The position numbers and the translations under genes are program-made. A stretch of 64,000 nucleotides of DNA, taken from CALNXN01 sp942490645 (lineage in GTDB: Bacteria; Pseudomonadota; Alphaproteobacteria; Rhodobacterales; Rhodobacteraceae). The stretch spans positions 124,001 through 188,000 of the forward strand of contig CALNXN010000009.1 in the NCBI GenBank assembly GCA_942490645.1, in the 5' to 3' direction. Below the pieces are notes generated by a model. That model searched no databases. It had not been told where the DNA came from and saw nothing but the letters and a program-made list of their open reading frames with translations. This document shows, piece by piece, positions 55,416-64,000 of the stretch (position 1 is the stretch's first letter; each line of letters starts with the position of its first letter).

Positions 55416-56270
55416 TCATCCGCGGCCCCCTTTCAGCGATGTGGTACGGTTGAGCACCCAGTCCGCCACAAGGTTGACTGAGATGGCCAGAGTGGCGATG
55501 GCGACCGCTGGATAGAGGGCGGCGCCAATCCCGAAGTTGATGCCTTCCTTGTTCTCTTTCACGATACCGCCCCAATCGGCACCCGGTGGTTGGACGCCGA
55601 TGCCAAGAAAGGACAGGGTCGAGATGAAGAGTACCATGAAGATGAAGCGCAGGCCCATTTCGGCGACCAGCGGAGACAGTGCGTTGGGTAGGATTTCGCG
55701 GAAGATGATCCAGCCGATCTTTTCGCCGCGCAGGCGGGCGGCTTCGACGTAGTCCATCACGGTAATGTCGACGGCCACAGCACGGGCAAGGCGAAAGACA
55801 CGCGTGGAATCCAGCAGACCCATGATGACGATCAGCACGGTCACGGTGGTTTCCATCACCGACAGGACCACAAGCGCGAAGATCAGCGAGGGAATGGACA
55901 TGATCAAATCGACAAAGCGGCTGAGCGCCTGATCGATCCACCCGCCCGAGACTGCAGCGGTAAAGCCGAGGATCGAGCCTGTGATGAAGCTGAGCATGGT
56001 GGCCATTGTGGCGATCCAGATGGTGGTCTGGCCGCCGTAGATCATGCGGCTGAGCAGGTCGCGCCCGATCTGGTCGGTGCCGAGCCAATACTGCGGTTCG
56101 GGTGTGCCTTCGGGTGCGGTGCCGAGCATGTAGCCTAGGCGGGAAGGTTCCCAGACATCGCCCACGACTTCGGCCAGACCATAGGGGGCCAGAACCCCCG
56201 CGAAGATGGCCATCAGAAAATAGGTTGCGGTGAAAAAGAGGCCGATGAAGGCGGCGGGAGGAATACGCAT
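55416..56270 (-). CDS. Peptide-type ABC transporter permease (DppC family)
   Basis: This 284-residue permease has about six helices, N-terminal LGTDQIGRDLLSRMIYGGQT (the typical DppC motif) and the cytoplasmic EAA loop near YVEAARLRGEKIGWIIFREI. I placed the start at 56270, giving MRIPPAAFIGLFFTATYF; the frame is open to 56375, but those codons are not protein-like. It pairs with the DppB-type gene 121 nt upstream. The C-terminus lies 73 nt before the ATPase start. Confidence 0.86.
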   Translation of the reverse strand: MRIPPAAFIGLFFTATYFLMAIFAGVLAPYGLAEVVGDVWEPSRLGYMLGTAPEGTPEPQYWLGTDQIGRDLLSRMIYGGQTTIWIATMATMLSFITGSILGFTAAVSGGWIDQALSRFVDLIMSIPSLIFALVVLSVMETTVTVLIVIMGLLDSTRVFRLARAVAVDITVMDYVEAARLRGEKIGWIIFREILPNALSPLVAEMGLRFIFMVLFISTLSFLGIGVQPPGADWGGIVKENKEGINFGIGAALYPAVAIATLAISVNLVADWVLNRTTSLKGGRG

Positions 56271-56391
56271 CACAGGGTCTTCCGTTGGTCTTGGGCGGCG
56301 GAGAGGCTCCGCTGTGGCAGTGCTTTGCCAGATTGAGATATGCAGGGGCCGACAAGACGTCCTCCCGCACGGCATTTGCTGTGCGAGGGGG

Positions 56392-57348
56392 TCATTTCGG
56401 GTGCCTCAGTCTTGGGTTGGCGAGGATCGACACGATGTCGGCCACCATGTTCAGGCCGATGTAGATCGCCGCGAACACCAGACCGCCAGCCTGCACGACG
56501 GGAACGTCGCGTTTGGAGACGTGATCCACGAGGTATTGCCCCATGCCGGGGTAGGTAAACACCACCTCGACCACGACCACGCCGACCACCAGATAGGCGA
56601 GGTTGATCATGACCACGTTGACGATCGGTGCGATCGCGTTTGGAAAGGCGTGTTTCGCGATGATCTTGAGCATGGGCAGGCCCTTGAGCTCTGCCGTTTC
56701 GATATAGGCCGACTGCATCACGTTGAGGATGGCAGCGCGCGTCATGCGCATCATATGAGCAAGCACCACCAACGTCAGCACGGCGACCGGCAGGGCAATC
56801 GAGTTGAGCTTTTGCCCCAGTGACATGCCGTCGTTGATCATGGCGACCGAGGGCGCCCAACCCAGTTGAACGGAGATGAAGAACATCAGCACGTAGCCGA
56901 TGAGGAATTCAGGAATGGAGATCGATGCCAAGGTCACGGCCGAGATCAGTTTGTCGGGCCAGCGTTCCTTGTAGCGCACCGCCACAAGGCCGAGAAAAAT
57001 CGCGAGAGGGACAGAGATCAGCGCCGCCCAGAAAGCAAGAAAGAGGGTGTTGCCAAGGCGCTCGCCCATTGTCGAGGCGATGTCGCGCCCGTTGGTCAGA
57101 GCCGTGCCAAGATCGCCCTGCAGCACTCCGCCAAGCCAGTTGAAATACCGCGTGACCGGAGGGTCGTTCAGCCCAAGCTCTGCGCGCAGGTTGGCGAGGC
57201 TTTCAGCGGTGGCCGACTGGCCAAGGATTTGTTGGGCCACGTCCCCCGGCAGGATCGTCGTGCCGGCAAAGATCAGGACAGAAGCGGCGAAGAGCAGCAC
57301 GATGCCCAGCGATAAACGCTGGGCAACGAGTTTTGCAATTGGATGCAT
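56392..57348 (-). CDS. Peptide-type ABC transporter permease (DppB family)
   Basis: This 318-residue permease has six helices. The first is RLSLGIVLLFAASVLIFAGT, followed by a periplasmic loop with ATAESLANLRAELGLNDPPV (the DppB pattern), and the EAA loop near YIETAELKGLPMLKIIAKHA. It lies 9 nt downstream of the substrate-binding protein gene, so the two are co-transcribed, and it forms the channel with the DppC-type protein. Confidence 0.88.
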   Translation of the reverse strand: MHPIAKLVAQRLSLGIVLLFAASVLIFAGTTILPGDVAQQILGQSATAESLANLRAELGLNDPPVTRYFNWLGGVLQGDLGTALTNGRDIASTMGERLGNTLFLAFWAALISVPLAIFLGLVAVRYKERWPDKLISAVTLASISIPEFLIGYVLMFFISVQLGWAPSVAMINDGMSLGQKLNSIALPVAVLTLVVLAHMMRMTRAAILNVMQSAYIETAELKGLPMLKIIAKHAFPNAIAPIVNVVMINLAYLVVGVVVVEVVFTYPGMGQYLVDHVSKRDVPVVQAGGLVFAAIYIGLNMVADIVSILANPRLRHPK

Positions 57349-57357
57349 CTGGAAACC

Positions 57358-58947
57358 TTACGCTTTCCAGGTTTTCTTGAACGCATACCAGTTCATTTGC
57401 GGACCGTTCGGGTCACCTTCGTAGCCCTGAACTTCGTTGGAAACCGCGTCGATGAAGTCGTTGAACATCGGCAAGATCAGACCGCCCTCGTCGCGCACCA
57501 ACCGACCCATTTTCGAATAGAGGTCTTTGCGCGTGGCTTCGTCCAGTTCGGCGCGCGCTGCCAGCAGCATCTCGTCAAATTCCGGGCGTTTGAAGCGCGT
57601 GTCGTTCCAGTCGGCAGAGGACAGATATGCGGTCGCATACATCTGGTCCTGCACAGGACGACCGCCCCAATAGGAGGCACAGAAGGGCTGCACGTTCCAG
57701 ACTTCGGACCAGTAGCCATCATTTGGCTCACGCTTGATTTCCAGCGGGATACCGGCCGCTTGGGCCGATTGCTGGAAGAGCGCCGCCGCGTCAACGGCAC
57801 CCGGGAAGGCACCATCAGCAGTGCGCAGAATGATGGGCGAGCCATCATGACCGGATTTCTTGTAGTGCTCGGCCGCTTTTGCGAGGTCGAATTCACGCTG
57901 CGGGATGGAGCTATCGAACAACGGATAGGCAGCATTGATCGGCATGTCGTTTCCGACTGTGCCGTAGCCTTGCAGGATCTTGTCGACCAGATCTTGACGG
58001 TTGATCGCGTATTTCAACGCCAGACGCAGTTCGTTGTTGTCGAAGGGTGCTGTGTCGATGTGCATGATGAACACGTAGTGACCCCGGCCCGCAACGCTTT
58101 GCACGCTGAGATTGGGCGCGCGGTCCAGCAGTTTGGCGATCTTTGGTTCCACACGGTTGACCGTGTCGACCTGACCCGATTGCAGCGCCGCCGTCCGGGC
58201 CGTCGCGTCGTTGAGCACGATAACTTCGGTTTCATCATAATGCGCGACCGTGTCGCCGCCCCAGTAGTTGGGGTTGCGTTTGAAGGCCATGCGCACACCG
58301 GGCTCATCGGATTCGAGCGTGTAGGCACCTGTACCGATGGCTGCCGTCGGGTTGTCGAAACCGCCGCCCGGTTGGATCATCAGGTGATAGTCGGCCATCA
58401 GGTAGGGCATGTCGGCGTTGCCGATGCCGAGCGTCAGTTCGAACACATCGCCGTCAACGCGCATGGATTCGATGCCTTGCACGATGCCCAATGCGCCGGA
58501 TTTAGAATCTTCGTTGGTGTGACGCTCCATCGTCTGCATCACGTCTTCTGCGGTGACGGATTTCCCGTTGGAGAATTCAATGCCCTGACGGACCTTGAAG
58601 CGCCATGTCTTGGCGTCCGAGGAGCCTTCCCAGCTTTCCGAGACCAGCCCGGTGAGGTTGCCGTCGGGGCCGACTTCGACAAGTGGTTCACCCCATTGGC
58701 GGCCACCCGCGATCGGCACGTCCGAGGCCCAGCTTGCAGGGTCTTGGCTGTTGGTGGACTCGCCACCCTGAACGCCCATCTTGAACATGCCGCCCTTGAC
58801 CGGGCCTGCGGCCTTGGCTGCGGACGCGAGCATCGAGTTTGCGACAGCAGCGGTGACGCCCAAAGCAGCCGCGCGGCCGACGAATTCGCGGCGCGTCATC
58901 AGGCCCTTGGTCACACGGGTGCTGAGGTGTTTCAGTTCATTGTTCAT
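57358..58947 (-). CDS. ABC transporter substrate-binding protein, family 5, Tat-exported
   Basis: This 529-residue extracellular solute-binding protein of the DppA/OppA family has a twin-arginine leader (LMTRREFVGRAAALGVTAAV, residues 16-35), then family 5 elements such as SESWEGSSDAKTWRFKVRQG, NGKSVTAEDVMQTMERH and LALKYAINRQDLVDKILQGY. It should deliver oligopeptides or a related compound to the permeases encoded just downstream. A hydrolase gene lies 117 nt upstream on the same strand. Confidence 0.88.
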   Translation of the reverse strand: MNNELKHLSTRVTKGLMTRREFVGRAAALGVTAAVANSMLASAAKAAGPVKGGMFKMGVQGGESTNSQDPASWASDVPIAGGRQWGEPLVEVGPDGNLTGLVSESWEGSSDAKTWRFKVRQGIEFSNGKSVTAEDVMQTMERHTNEDSKSGALGIVQGIESMRVDGDVFELTLGIGNADMPYLMADYHLMIQPGGGFDNPTAAIGTGAYTLESDEPGVRMAFKRNPNYWGGDTVAHYDETEVIVLNDATARTAALQSGQVDTVNRVEPKIAKLLDRAPNLSVQSVAGRGHYVFIMHIDTAPFDNNELRLALKYAINRQDLVDKILQGYGTVGNDMPINAAYPLFDSSIPQREFDLAKAAEHYKKSGHDGSPIILRTADGAFPGAVDAAALFQQSAQAAGIPLEIKREPNDGYWSEVWNVQPFCASYWGGRPVQDQMYATAYLSSADWNDTRFKRPEFDEMLLAARAELDEATRKDLYSKMGRLVRDEGGLILPMFNDFIDAVSNEVQGYEGDPNGPQMNWYAFKKTWKA

Positions 58948-59064
58948 TGTGGTCTCCCAGTTGGCAATGCATCTATACGTGCATTTATTTTTGATTGATG
59001 GATCAAGTTTGCCTATTTCAGGCGGTGTCGCAAGGGTTAATACCGGCCTTTTGCGTCACCTTTG

Positions 59065-61050
59065 TTACATGTGATCGCGCGCGACAGAGTCTGTTACGTC
59101 ACGTGTGTAAATCAATTCGTCGTTTTCGTAAGCCTCCAGCTTCGCGCTCAGGTGGAATGTCGTGGCATCGGACCACATCTCGCAGGAGGTCTCGGTCCGC
59201 AGGTGAATGCCATCACGCTCGATCTCGTCGCTCCAGTGGCAGGCACCGTGGGCCGAAAGCGGATCATCGGGATGGATGACCCACGTCTCGCGCGCGACAG
59301 AGCCTGTGATAAGACCGTGGTCGCTGTCTCGGATCTTGCCGAAATCATCTTCGATCATCAGCGATACGGTGCCGGTGACCATGTCGGTTTCCTGGCGTCG
59401 AATATGATTTTCGGGGCGAATTTCTTCGGTCTGCCAAGGTGCGGCGGCATCTGGCGGGGGAAAGGCACGGGTGTCTTGACCGTTCGTTTCGGTGATGGGC
59501 AGGTCCAAATGGCCGCCGGTGACCGTGATGCCGCAACTGGTCGGTGCCGGCCAGATCAGCGGCCAATAGGCGGTCGAGACAGCCACGCGCAGCCGGTGGC
59601 CCGCAGGAACCCGATAGGCGATTTCATCAAGCGTGACCGTCAGCGTGACCTCCTGTCCGGGCGGCATTGGTTCGGGCGTCTCGGCGCTGTCGCGGTGGCT
59701 GAGGTTGAGTACCCCGTATGTGATCCGGGTGGACGCGCCGTCGGGATGCACGTGATTGAGGCGCACCGCGATCTGGCCCTGTGCCGCATCGGCGCGCAGC
59801 TTGAGCGTCACGCGGGGGCGGCCGGCAATCGCGGTGTCCTCGACCAGCTCCGGCGTGTCCCAACAGGCGGAGCGCGCATCGTCAGACCGCTGGTCGCCCG
59901 GCATCTCCGGGCCCAACCAGATTGCGCAGTATTCGCCTGCCGCAGCACCTGTGTCGTGCGGCGAGGCGACGGCAACGCGGCAGCTTGACGGATGCGGCAA
60001 CAGCATTCCGGCCTCGCCCATGTAGTGTCGCAGAGTGGCGTCGGCGCCGGTCTCCCTCGCCAGCCAATGCCCCGAACGCTCTGTATACCATGTGGCCGGG
60101 CGCACGCCGTCCATCATGTAGACGGTGTAATCGGGGTCATCTTCAACGCCAGTGTCCGCGCCCTTGAGCCAGCGATCCCACCAGCGAAGCGCCTCTTGCA
60201 GAAAACCGATACGCGGTTCTGGCACGGCGAAATGCGGATACTTGTGGACCCACGGCCCGACAATGCCCTTCGCCCCGGGCAGGGCCTCAACCAGTTGCGG
60301 AACCGCGTTTTTATAGGCATCGCCCCAGCCGCCGATGGCCAGTACTTTGGCGGTGATGGCCGAATAGTCTTCGATCACCGAGCCATGCCGCCAGTAGGCA
60401 TCGCGGCGCTGATGGCGCAGCCAGACGGAGGGCAAAAAGGGTTCGTTCTCAAGCCGCTCCAGCCACATTTCGCGCCAATCGGGGCGCAGGGCCGGATCGG
60501 GTGCTTTGGAGGAATAGCTCCACATCGTGGCACCCCAGCCAAGGTTTTCATTCAGCAGGCAGCCGCCTTTGTAGTGGATATCGTCAGCAAAGCGATCGAC
60601 GGTCGAACACAGGGTGATCACGGCCTTGAGCGCGTCCGGGGCAAGGGCTGCGACCTGTAACCCGTTGAAGCCGCCCCAGCTGATCCCCATCATGCCGACG
60701 TTGCCGTTGCACCACGGCTCGGCCGCGAGCATCGCGATGACCTCGACCGCGTCCGATAGCTCCTGCGCGGTGTATTCGTCTTGCATGAGACCGTGGCTGT
60801 CGCCGTTGCCGCGAATATCGACGCGCACGCAAGCATAGCCGCGTTCGGCAAACCACGGATGGGTGAGGGCGTCGCGGGCGCATGTGCCATCGCGTTTCCG
60901 GTAGGGCAGGTATTCCAGAATGACAGGCACCGGGTCCGTCTCCGCATCGCGCGGTTTCCATATGCGGGCAGACAGGCGCGTGCCATCAGAGAGCGTCAGG
61001 CCCACGTCGGGCAAATCATCAATGTCGCGGAGTGTGTTCTTGGTGGTCAT
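59065..61050 (-). CDS. CocE/NonD family hydrolase (X-Pro dipeptidyl-peptidase fold)
   Basis: This 661-residue alpha/beta hydrolase has the nucleophile elbow GISWGGFNG (Ser124), a cap region and a C-terminal jelly-roll domain (GVLNLSHRDSAETPEPMPPG). Members of the CocE/NonD family hydrolyse esters or amides such as cocaine, nonactin or X-Pro peptides. I took the start at 61050 (MTTKNTLRDIDDLPDVG); the frame continues to 61107. It has no signal peptide, so it is cytoplasmic. It lies 31 nt after the glycerate kinase gene and 117 nt before the peptide-binding protein gene, so the enzyme may process the imported peptide (inference). Confidence 0.85.
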   Translation of the reverse strand: MTTKNTLRDIDDLPDVGLTLSDGTRLSARIWKPRDAETDPVPVILEYLPYRKRDGTCARDALTHPWFAERGYACVRVDIRGNGDSHGLMQDEYTAQELSDAVEVIAMLAAEPWCNGNVGMMGISWGGFNGLQVAALAPDALKAVITLCSTVDRFADDIHYKGGCLLNENLGWGATMWSYSSKAPDPALRPDWREMWLERLENEPFLPSVWLRHQRRDAYWRHGSVIEDYSAITAKVLAIGGWGDAYKNAVPQLVEALPGAKGIVGPWVHKYPHFAVPEPRIGFLQEALRWWDRWLKGADTGVEDDPDYTVYMMDGVRPATWYTERSGHWLARETGADATLRHYMGEAGMLLPHPSSCRVAVASPHDTGAAAGEYCAIWLGPEMPGDQRSDDARSACWDTPELVEDTAIAGRPRVTLKLRADAAQGQIAVRLNHVHPDGASTRITYGVLNLSHRDSAETPEPMPPGQEVTLTVTLDEIAYRVPAGHRLRVAVSTAYWPLIWPAPTSCGITVTGGHLDLPITETNGQDTRAFPPPDAAAPWQTEEIRPENHIRRQETDMVTGTVSLMIEDDFGKIRDSDHGLITGSVARETWVIHPDDPLSAHGACHWSDEIERDGIHLRTETSCEMWSDATTFHLSAKLEAYENDELIYTRDVTDSVARDHM

Positions 61051-61081
61051 GGGCGCACGCTGGGTGGCGGCGTAGATTCTG

Positions 61082-62173
61082 TCAAGCGCTCGTGCGCACC
61101 TCGGCAATCACCAGATCCATGACGTTTGTCCCCGTCGGCCCGGTGCGCAGCGTGGCCCCGCGCGCATCCAGATAGGGCAGCGCATCGGCTCGCGCCAGAG
61201 CGTCTGCACCGGCGGGTGTCCAGGTGGTGCCATCCACGATCGCGCCTGCGGCGTCCGTTGGCCCGTCAGTGCCATCGGTGCCAGCCACGAGAATGCGCAC
61301 ATCTGTGCGCCCCTCAATGTGGCGCGCCAGCAATAGGGCAAGCGCCTGATTGCGTCCGCCTTGACCGGGGTTGGGCGGCAGAATGACCGTGGGTTCGCCG
61401 CCGAAGACATAAATGCCAGGATGCTGCAGTTGTGCTGCAATGCGCGGGGCGACGGCCTCGATATCGGCATAGAGCGTTTCTGTGTTGATCCGCGCACCAC
61501 CGGCGGCCTGCACCACCGCGTCGCGGGCGATCTGGTTGCTGGCCACGATATGCGCATCAAACGCAAAGGGCGGATTGGCAGGAGCGGCCCCGATACCAGA
61601 GCCTATCACGTCAAGCGCGTCGCCCTGCACATCCGATATGGCAAGGGTGGTAACGGATGCGCCGGTAAATTCGGCCAGCAACTTGCCCCCCTTGATCAAG
61701 CTCATGCCCGTGCGCGCGGCGTTCATGGCGTGGATATCTGCACCCGAAGCGAGCATCTCTTGGGTATGCGCCTGAAACCCAGCCAGCCCCAGCCCGTCTG
61801 CAGGGGCCTCGGCCAGCGCGGACGCCCCGCCCGAAATCAGCATCAGCAGCCGCGCGCTTTTCGGCTGCGCGCGCACCACTTCGAGCAGGCGCGCCCCGGC
61901 CCGCAGGGCGTTTTCATCCAGTACGGGGTGCGCGGCCTCTATCACCTCGGCGCCCTTTGGTGCGTCGGTTGCATGGCCGTATTTGGTGACGATCAGAACG
62001 GGCACGCCTGGAAACGCTTGATGTGCAGCGCGTGCCATTGCGGCGGCGGCCTTGCCCACGGCGATGATGTGATCGGGGCGCGCGGTGTCATGGGAGGCCA
62101 AATGGGCGGCCACCGCCCGGTCGCCTCGCACGGCCGCGACGCCCGCATTAAAAAGCGCCAGCAGATCGGTCAT
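61082..62173 (-). CDS. Glycerate 2-kinase (DUF4147/MOFRL family)
   Basis: This 363-residue protein is shorter than the usual 420 of this family. It has the N-terminal DUF4147 elements HIIAVGKAAAAMARAAHQAF and GHATDAPKGAEVIEAAHPVL, LLMLISGGASALAEAPADGL (phosphate-binding loop) and the C-terminal MOFRL part GQGGRNQALALLLAR and VAGTDGTDGPTDAAGAIVDG. It phosphorylates glycerate to 2-phosphoglycerate; older databases label it hydroxypyruvate reductase (TtuD). Its start overlaps the dtd stop by 4 nt, and it is followed by the hydrolase gene. The link to peptides is not obvious. Confidence 0.87.
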   Translation of the reverse strand: MTDLLALFNAGVAAVRGDRAVAAHLASHDTARPDHIIAVGKAAAAMARAAHQAFPGVPVLIVTKYGHATDAPKGAEVIEAAHPVLDENALRAGARLLEVVRAQPKSARLLMLISGGASALAEAPADGLGLAGFQAHTQEMLASGADIHAMNAARTGMSLIKGGKLLAEFTGASVTTLAISDVQGDALDVIGSGIGAAPANPPFAFDAHIVASNQIARDAVVQAAGGARINTETLYADIEAVAPRIAAQLQHPGIYVFGGEPTVILPPNPGQGGRNQALALLLARHIEGRTDVRILVAGTDGTDGPTDAAGAIVDGTTWTPAGADALARADALPYLDARGATLRTGPTGTNVMDLVIAEVRTSA

Positions 62174-62616
62174 GGCGCAGCGGTGTCCAACCAGATCGTT
62201 ACCGGCCCGTCATTGGTGGAGGTGACCTTCATTTCGGCCCCGAACCGTCCGGTTTCGGTCGGAATGTTCAGATCACGCAGCGCATGTGCAAACTGCAGAT
62301 AGAGCGTTTCGGCCTCGTCCGGATTGGCCGCGCCGGAAAACCCCGGTCGGTTGCCGCGCGATGTGTCCGCGGCCAGCGTGAACTGGCTGACCACCAAAGC
62401 GCTGCCGCCGGATTGCACGATGCTGAGGTTCATCTTGCCCGCCGCGTCGCGAAAGATGCGCAGCTTGGCGATCTTGGCCGCCAGACCGCGTACCGTGTCC
62501 AGATCATCGCCGGGCATGGCGCAAACGAGGATCAGCAACCCGGGTCCGCATTGCCCGATTGTGGCGTCATCCACGGTGACCTTTGCGTCAATAACGCGCT
62601 GCAACAGCGCCCTCAT
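62170..62616 (-). CDS. dtd: D-aminoacyl-tRNA deacylase
   Basis: This 148-residue DTD protein hydrolyses D-aminoacyl-tRNA. The catalytic motifs are SQFTLAADTSRGNRPGF (SQxTL region) and NDGPVTIWLDT (NxGPVT), the two canonical elements. I placed the start at the ATG at 62616 because it overlaps the nitroreductase stop (ATGA); the longer frame to 62712 is antisense-like. It overlaps the kinase gene by 4 nt. Its place in an operon with a nitroreductase and kinase has no clear functional meaning. Confidence 0.93.
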   Translation of the reverse strand: MRALLQRVIDAKVTVDDATIGQCGPGLLILVCAMPGDDLDTVRGLAAKIAKLRIFRDAAGKMNLSIVQSGGSALVVSQFTLAADTSRGNRPGFSGAANPDEAETLYLQFAHALRDLNIPTETGRFGAEMKVTSTNDGPVTIWLDTAAP

Positions 62617-63284
62617 TCGCGCCAGTCCAACGTTTCTGAGACTTCGGCGCGGGTCGTGCGGAACTGGTTGGCCGGGTGGTCGGGATCGCCATAGCCGAAG
62701 GAGATCGCACATAGGATCAACCGATCGTCGGGAATGTCGAAGTGGCGGCGCACGAAGGCTGCATATGATGCCACTGCGGCCTGCGCGATGCTGTCCACGC
62801 CCAATGCCTTGGCGGCAAGCGTGAAGGCCGTGACAAAACCGCCGGTGTCCATGACGCCGTAGGGTCCCAGCTCGGTCGGCGCGGTGATAATGGCGACGTG
62901 CGGCGCGTCAAAGAGGGCAAAGTTGCGCATCATTTGCGCGCCTGATGCAGCACGGTCGCCCTTTTGCACGCCAACCGCTTCATAAAGCTGCCAGCCGCAG
63001 GTGCGTCGGCGGTCGGCATAAACACCCGAATAGCCCGTCGGCCCGTCGATGTCCCATTTGGGCGCATCCGATGCGATCGCCTGTTGCAGCCCCTCGCGAA
63101 ACCGGTCCGTGGCCTCAGGTGCTGTGACGATAACCTGCCAAGGCTGCGCGTTGCACCAGCTTGGCACATGACGCGCGGTTGCGATGATCTGCTCGATCAC
63201 GGCGCGGGGGACGGGATCGGGCTTGAACCCACGGCACGAATAGCGCGCGCGCAGGATGTCGGTAAGGGTGTCGATCTGTGTCAT
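62613..63284 (-). CDS. Nitroreductase family FMN enzyme
   Basis: This 223-residue protein has the nitroreductase start DILRARYSCRGFKPDPVPRA (FMN-phosphate arginines), ATARHVPSWCNAQPWQVIV (the SxxNxQPW segment) and LGPYGVMDTGGFVTAFTLAA, with the C-terminal ISFGYGDPDHPANQFRTTRA. It reduces nitro, quinone or flavin substrates with NAD(P)H; the substrate is unknown. I took the ATG at 63284, whose ATGA overlaps the upstream gene; the frame is open to 63368. It is coupled to dtd by a 4-nt overlap. Confidence 0.9.
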   Translation of the reverse strand: MTQIDTLTDILRARYSCRGFKPDPVPRAVIEQIIATARHVPSWCNAQPWQVIVTAPEATDRFREGLQQAIASDAPKWDIDGPTGYSGVYADRRRTCGWQLYEAVGVQKGDRAASGAQMMRNFALFDAPHVAIITAPTELGPYGVMDTGGFVTAFTLAAKALGVDSIAQAAVASYAAFVRRHFDIPDDRLILCAISFGYGDPDHPANQFRTTRAEVSETLDWRE

Positions 63285-64000
63285 TGGTTCATCGCTACCC
63301 CATATCCCACGGCGGCTGCAACCAGCGCGCCCGCGATCAGCGCGAGCGTGATCTTGAGGGCAGACCATGGCCGTTCGCCCTGTACCTTGCCGGTGGAGCC
63401 GTTGACCACAAACCGAAACGTGCGGCCCCGGTATTTATAGGCCGCGAGCCATACCGGCAGCAGCACGTGTTTGAATGTCACATCGCGCACATCGGTCTGC
63501 ACCGAATGGATGCGCTGGCGGTCACCGCCGATGTCGAAACGGATGTCGCGGGCGATCACGCCGTCCATCAACGCGCGGGCCTCGACAAAGCCATCTTCGA
63601 GCGGAACGGAATAGCCTTCGGCGCGAAAGCCTGCGAGGTACTCCGGGGCGTAGGGTTCCAGCCCGGCCAGATCCCATGGCTCCAGCGCATCGGTAAAGCG
63701 TTTGGGCAGCGATGTGGACGCAAGCACGAGCACATCGTCAAACCACCGCGCGACCCGGCCTGACACCCCGCGCCAACGCACTTTGGCGACGCGTTTGGTG
63801 TGGCGCTTGCCGTCGCGCATAACGGTGCGATTTTCATAATAGACCGTGCCGCGTTCGCCGCTATAGCGCGACTTGGTGTCGGCATCGAACGTCCAATAGG
63901 GCACGTAAATGCCCTGCATCTGGCGACCCTTGCGGGCGTAATCCTGCAACCCGTTGGGGGCAAACCACAGGCCGCCAAGCCAGTCGGTCATGGCGCGCCG
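63281..64000 (-). CDS. Zinc-ribbon membrane-anchored protein, C-terminal part (5' end outside window)
   Basis: The frame runs from the window edge (minus strand) to 63281. The retained part has WLGGLWFAPNGLQDYARKGR, YVPYWTFDADTKSRYSGERG, FDDVLVLASTSLPKRF, KHVLLPVWLAAYKYRGRTFR and a C-terminal hydrophobic helix (ITLALIAGALVAAAVGYGVA). This is the C-terminal two thirds of a family often annotated as primosomal N'-like or TFIIB-type zinc-finger protein, whose N-terminus carries two cysteine pairs. The ATG at 63991 is probably internal. Function is unknown; a helicase role is not supported. It overlaps the nitroreductase start by 4 nt. Confidence 0.75.
   Translation of the reverse strand, partial: RRAMTDWLGGLWFAPNGLQDYARKGRQMQGIYVPYWTFDADTKSRYSGERGTVYYENRTVMRDGKRHTKRVAKVRWRGVSGRVARWFDDVLVLASTSLPKRFTDALEPWDLAGLEPYAPEYLAGFRAEGYSVPLEDGFVEARALMDGVIARDIRFDIGGDRQRIHSVQTDVRDVTFKHVLLPVWLAAYKYRGRTFRFVVNGSTGKVQGERPWSALKITLALIAGALVAAAVGYGVAMNQ

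Noticed and set aside
57343..58998. Plus-strand frame of 551 codons
   Set aside because: It is the antisense of the peptide-binding protein gene, with composition typical of a shadow frame.

Overview
The window is a stretch of an alphaproteobacterial chromosome or large plasmid, most likely a marine Rhodobacterales (Roseobacter-group) bacterium. The evidence is gene content: a dihydroxypropanesulfonate (DHPS) catabolic locus with a TRAP transporter, a Hint-domain protein typical of this order, paz-nirK-nirV plus norCBQD-nnrS-nnrU denitrification genes, and moderately high G+C coding sequence with frequent ATGA/GTGA gene overlaps. No species is claimed.

Layout. (1) 1-9.9 kb: a minus-strand sulfonate operon, read from 8.6 kb towards 1: a 57-residue membrane protein, TRAP importer (hpsK, hpsL, hpsM), DHPS 3-dehydrogenase (hpsN), two DHPS 2-dehydrogenase candidates (hpsO, hpsP), a universal stress protein, sulfopyruvate decarboxylase (comD, comE) and an FMN-dependent alpha-hydroxy-acid dehydrogenase (slcD-like, cut by the window edge). 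A LacI-family regulator is divergent, with a LacI-type operator between. The encoded route is DHPS to sulfolactate to sulfopyruvate to sulfoacetaldehyde; the final xsc/pta step is not in the window. (2) 10-13.8 kb: a chemoreceptor and radC. (3) 13.8-19.7 kb: poorly coding DNA around two phosphate transporter genes (pit, Na/Pi type), both broken by several 1-nt indels, followed by a truncated coiled-coil gene that abuts a decayed tyrosine integrase. (4) 19.7-27.1 kb: rsgA and a GNAT gene, an AraC regulator with a membrane domain, a secreted protein, remnants of a D-aminoacylase, a LysR regulator and a helicase, and a LamG-Hint protein.

(5) 27.8-38.6 kb: denitrification. paz-nirK-nirV run on the minus strand, divergent from an nnrR/dnr-type regulator. 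norC, norB, norQ, norD, three small genes, nnrS and nnrU run on the plus strand, with a regulator-type inverted repeat before norC and a DUF1858 redox gene between. From about 28.5 to 34.5 kb nearly every gene carries single-base indels while the protein sequence on each side stays well conserved; I read this mainly as low-accuracy sequence, although recent pseudogenisation cannot be excluded. Downstream of 34.5 kb the frames are clean.

(6) 38.9-46.2 kb: ordinary genes (SDR, tRNA-Gly, ABC exporter, BON-LysM protein, acyl-CoA synthetase, alpha/beta hydrolase, alkaline-phosphatase-like enzyme). (7) 46.2-47.6 kb: decayed DNA with a thioredoxin-like pseudogene and a second integrase scrap. (8) 47.6-51.7 kb: a zinc-responsive locus with a Fur/Zur regulator behind a perfect palindrome, a His-rich ZrgA-type periplasmic protein, an ABC ATPase, an FtsX-type permease and two tandem DUF3299 proteins. 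(9) 51.7-53.7 kb: a chimera of GST and adenylate-cyclase/TPR fragments. (10) 53.7-64 kb: a minus-strand run of a zinc-ribbon membrane protein (cut by the window edge), nitroreductase, D-aminoacyl-tRNA deacylase, glycerate 2-kinase, CocE/NonD hydrolase and a complete peptide-type ABC importer.

The most rewarding places to look again are the DHPS operon with its unnamed microprotein, the Zur locus with paired DUF3299 proteins, and the translationally coupled small genes after norD. I saw no CRISPR array, prophage, complete insertion sequence or rRNA.
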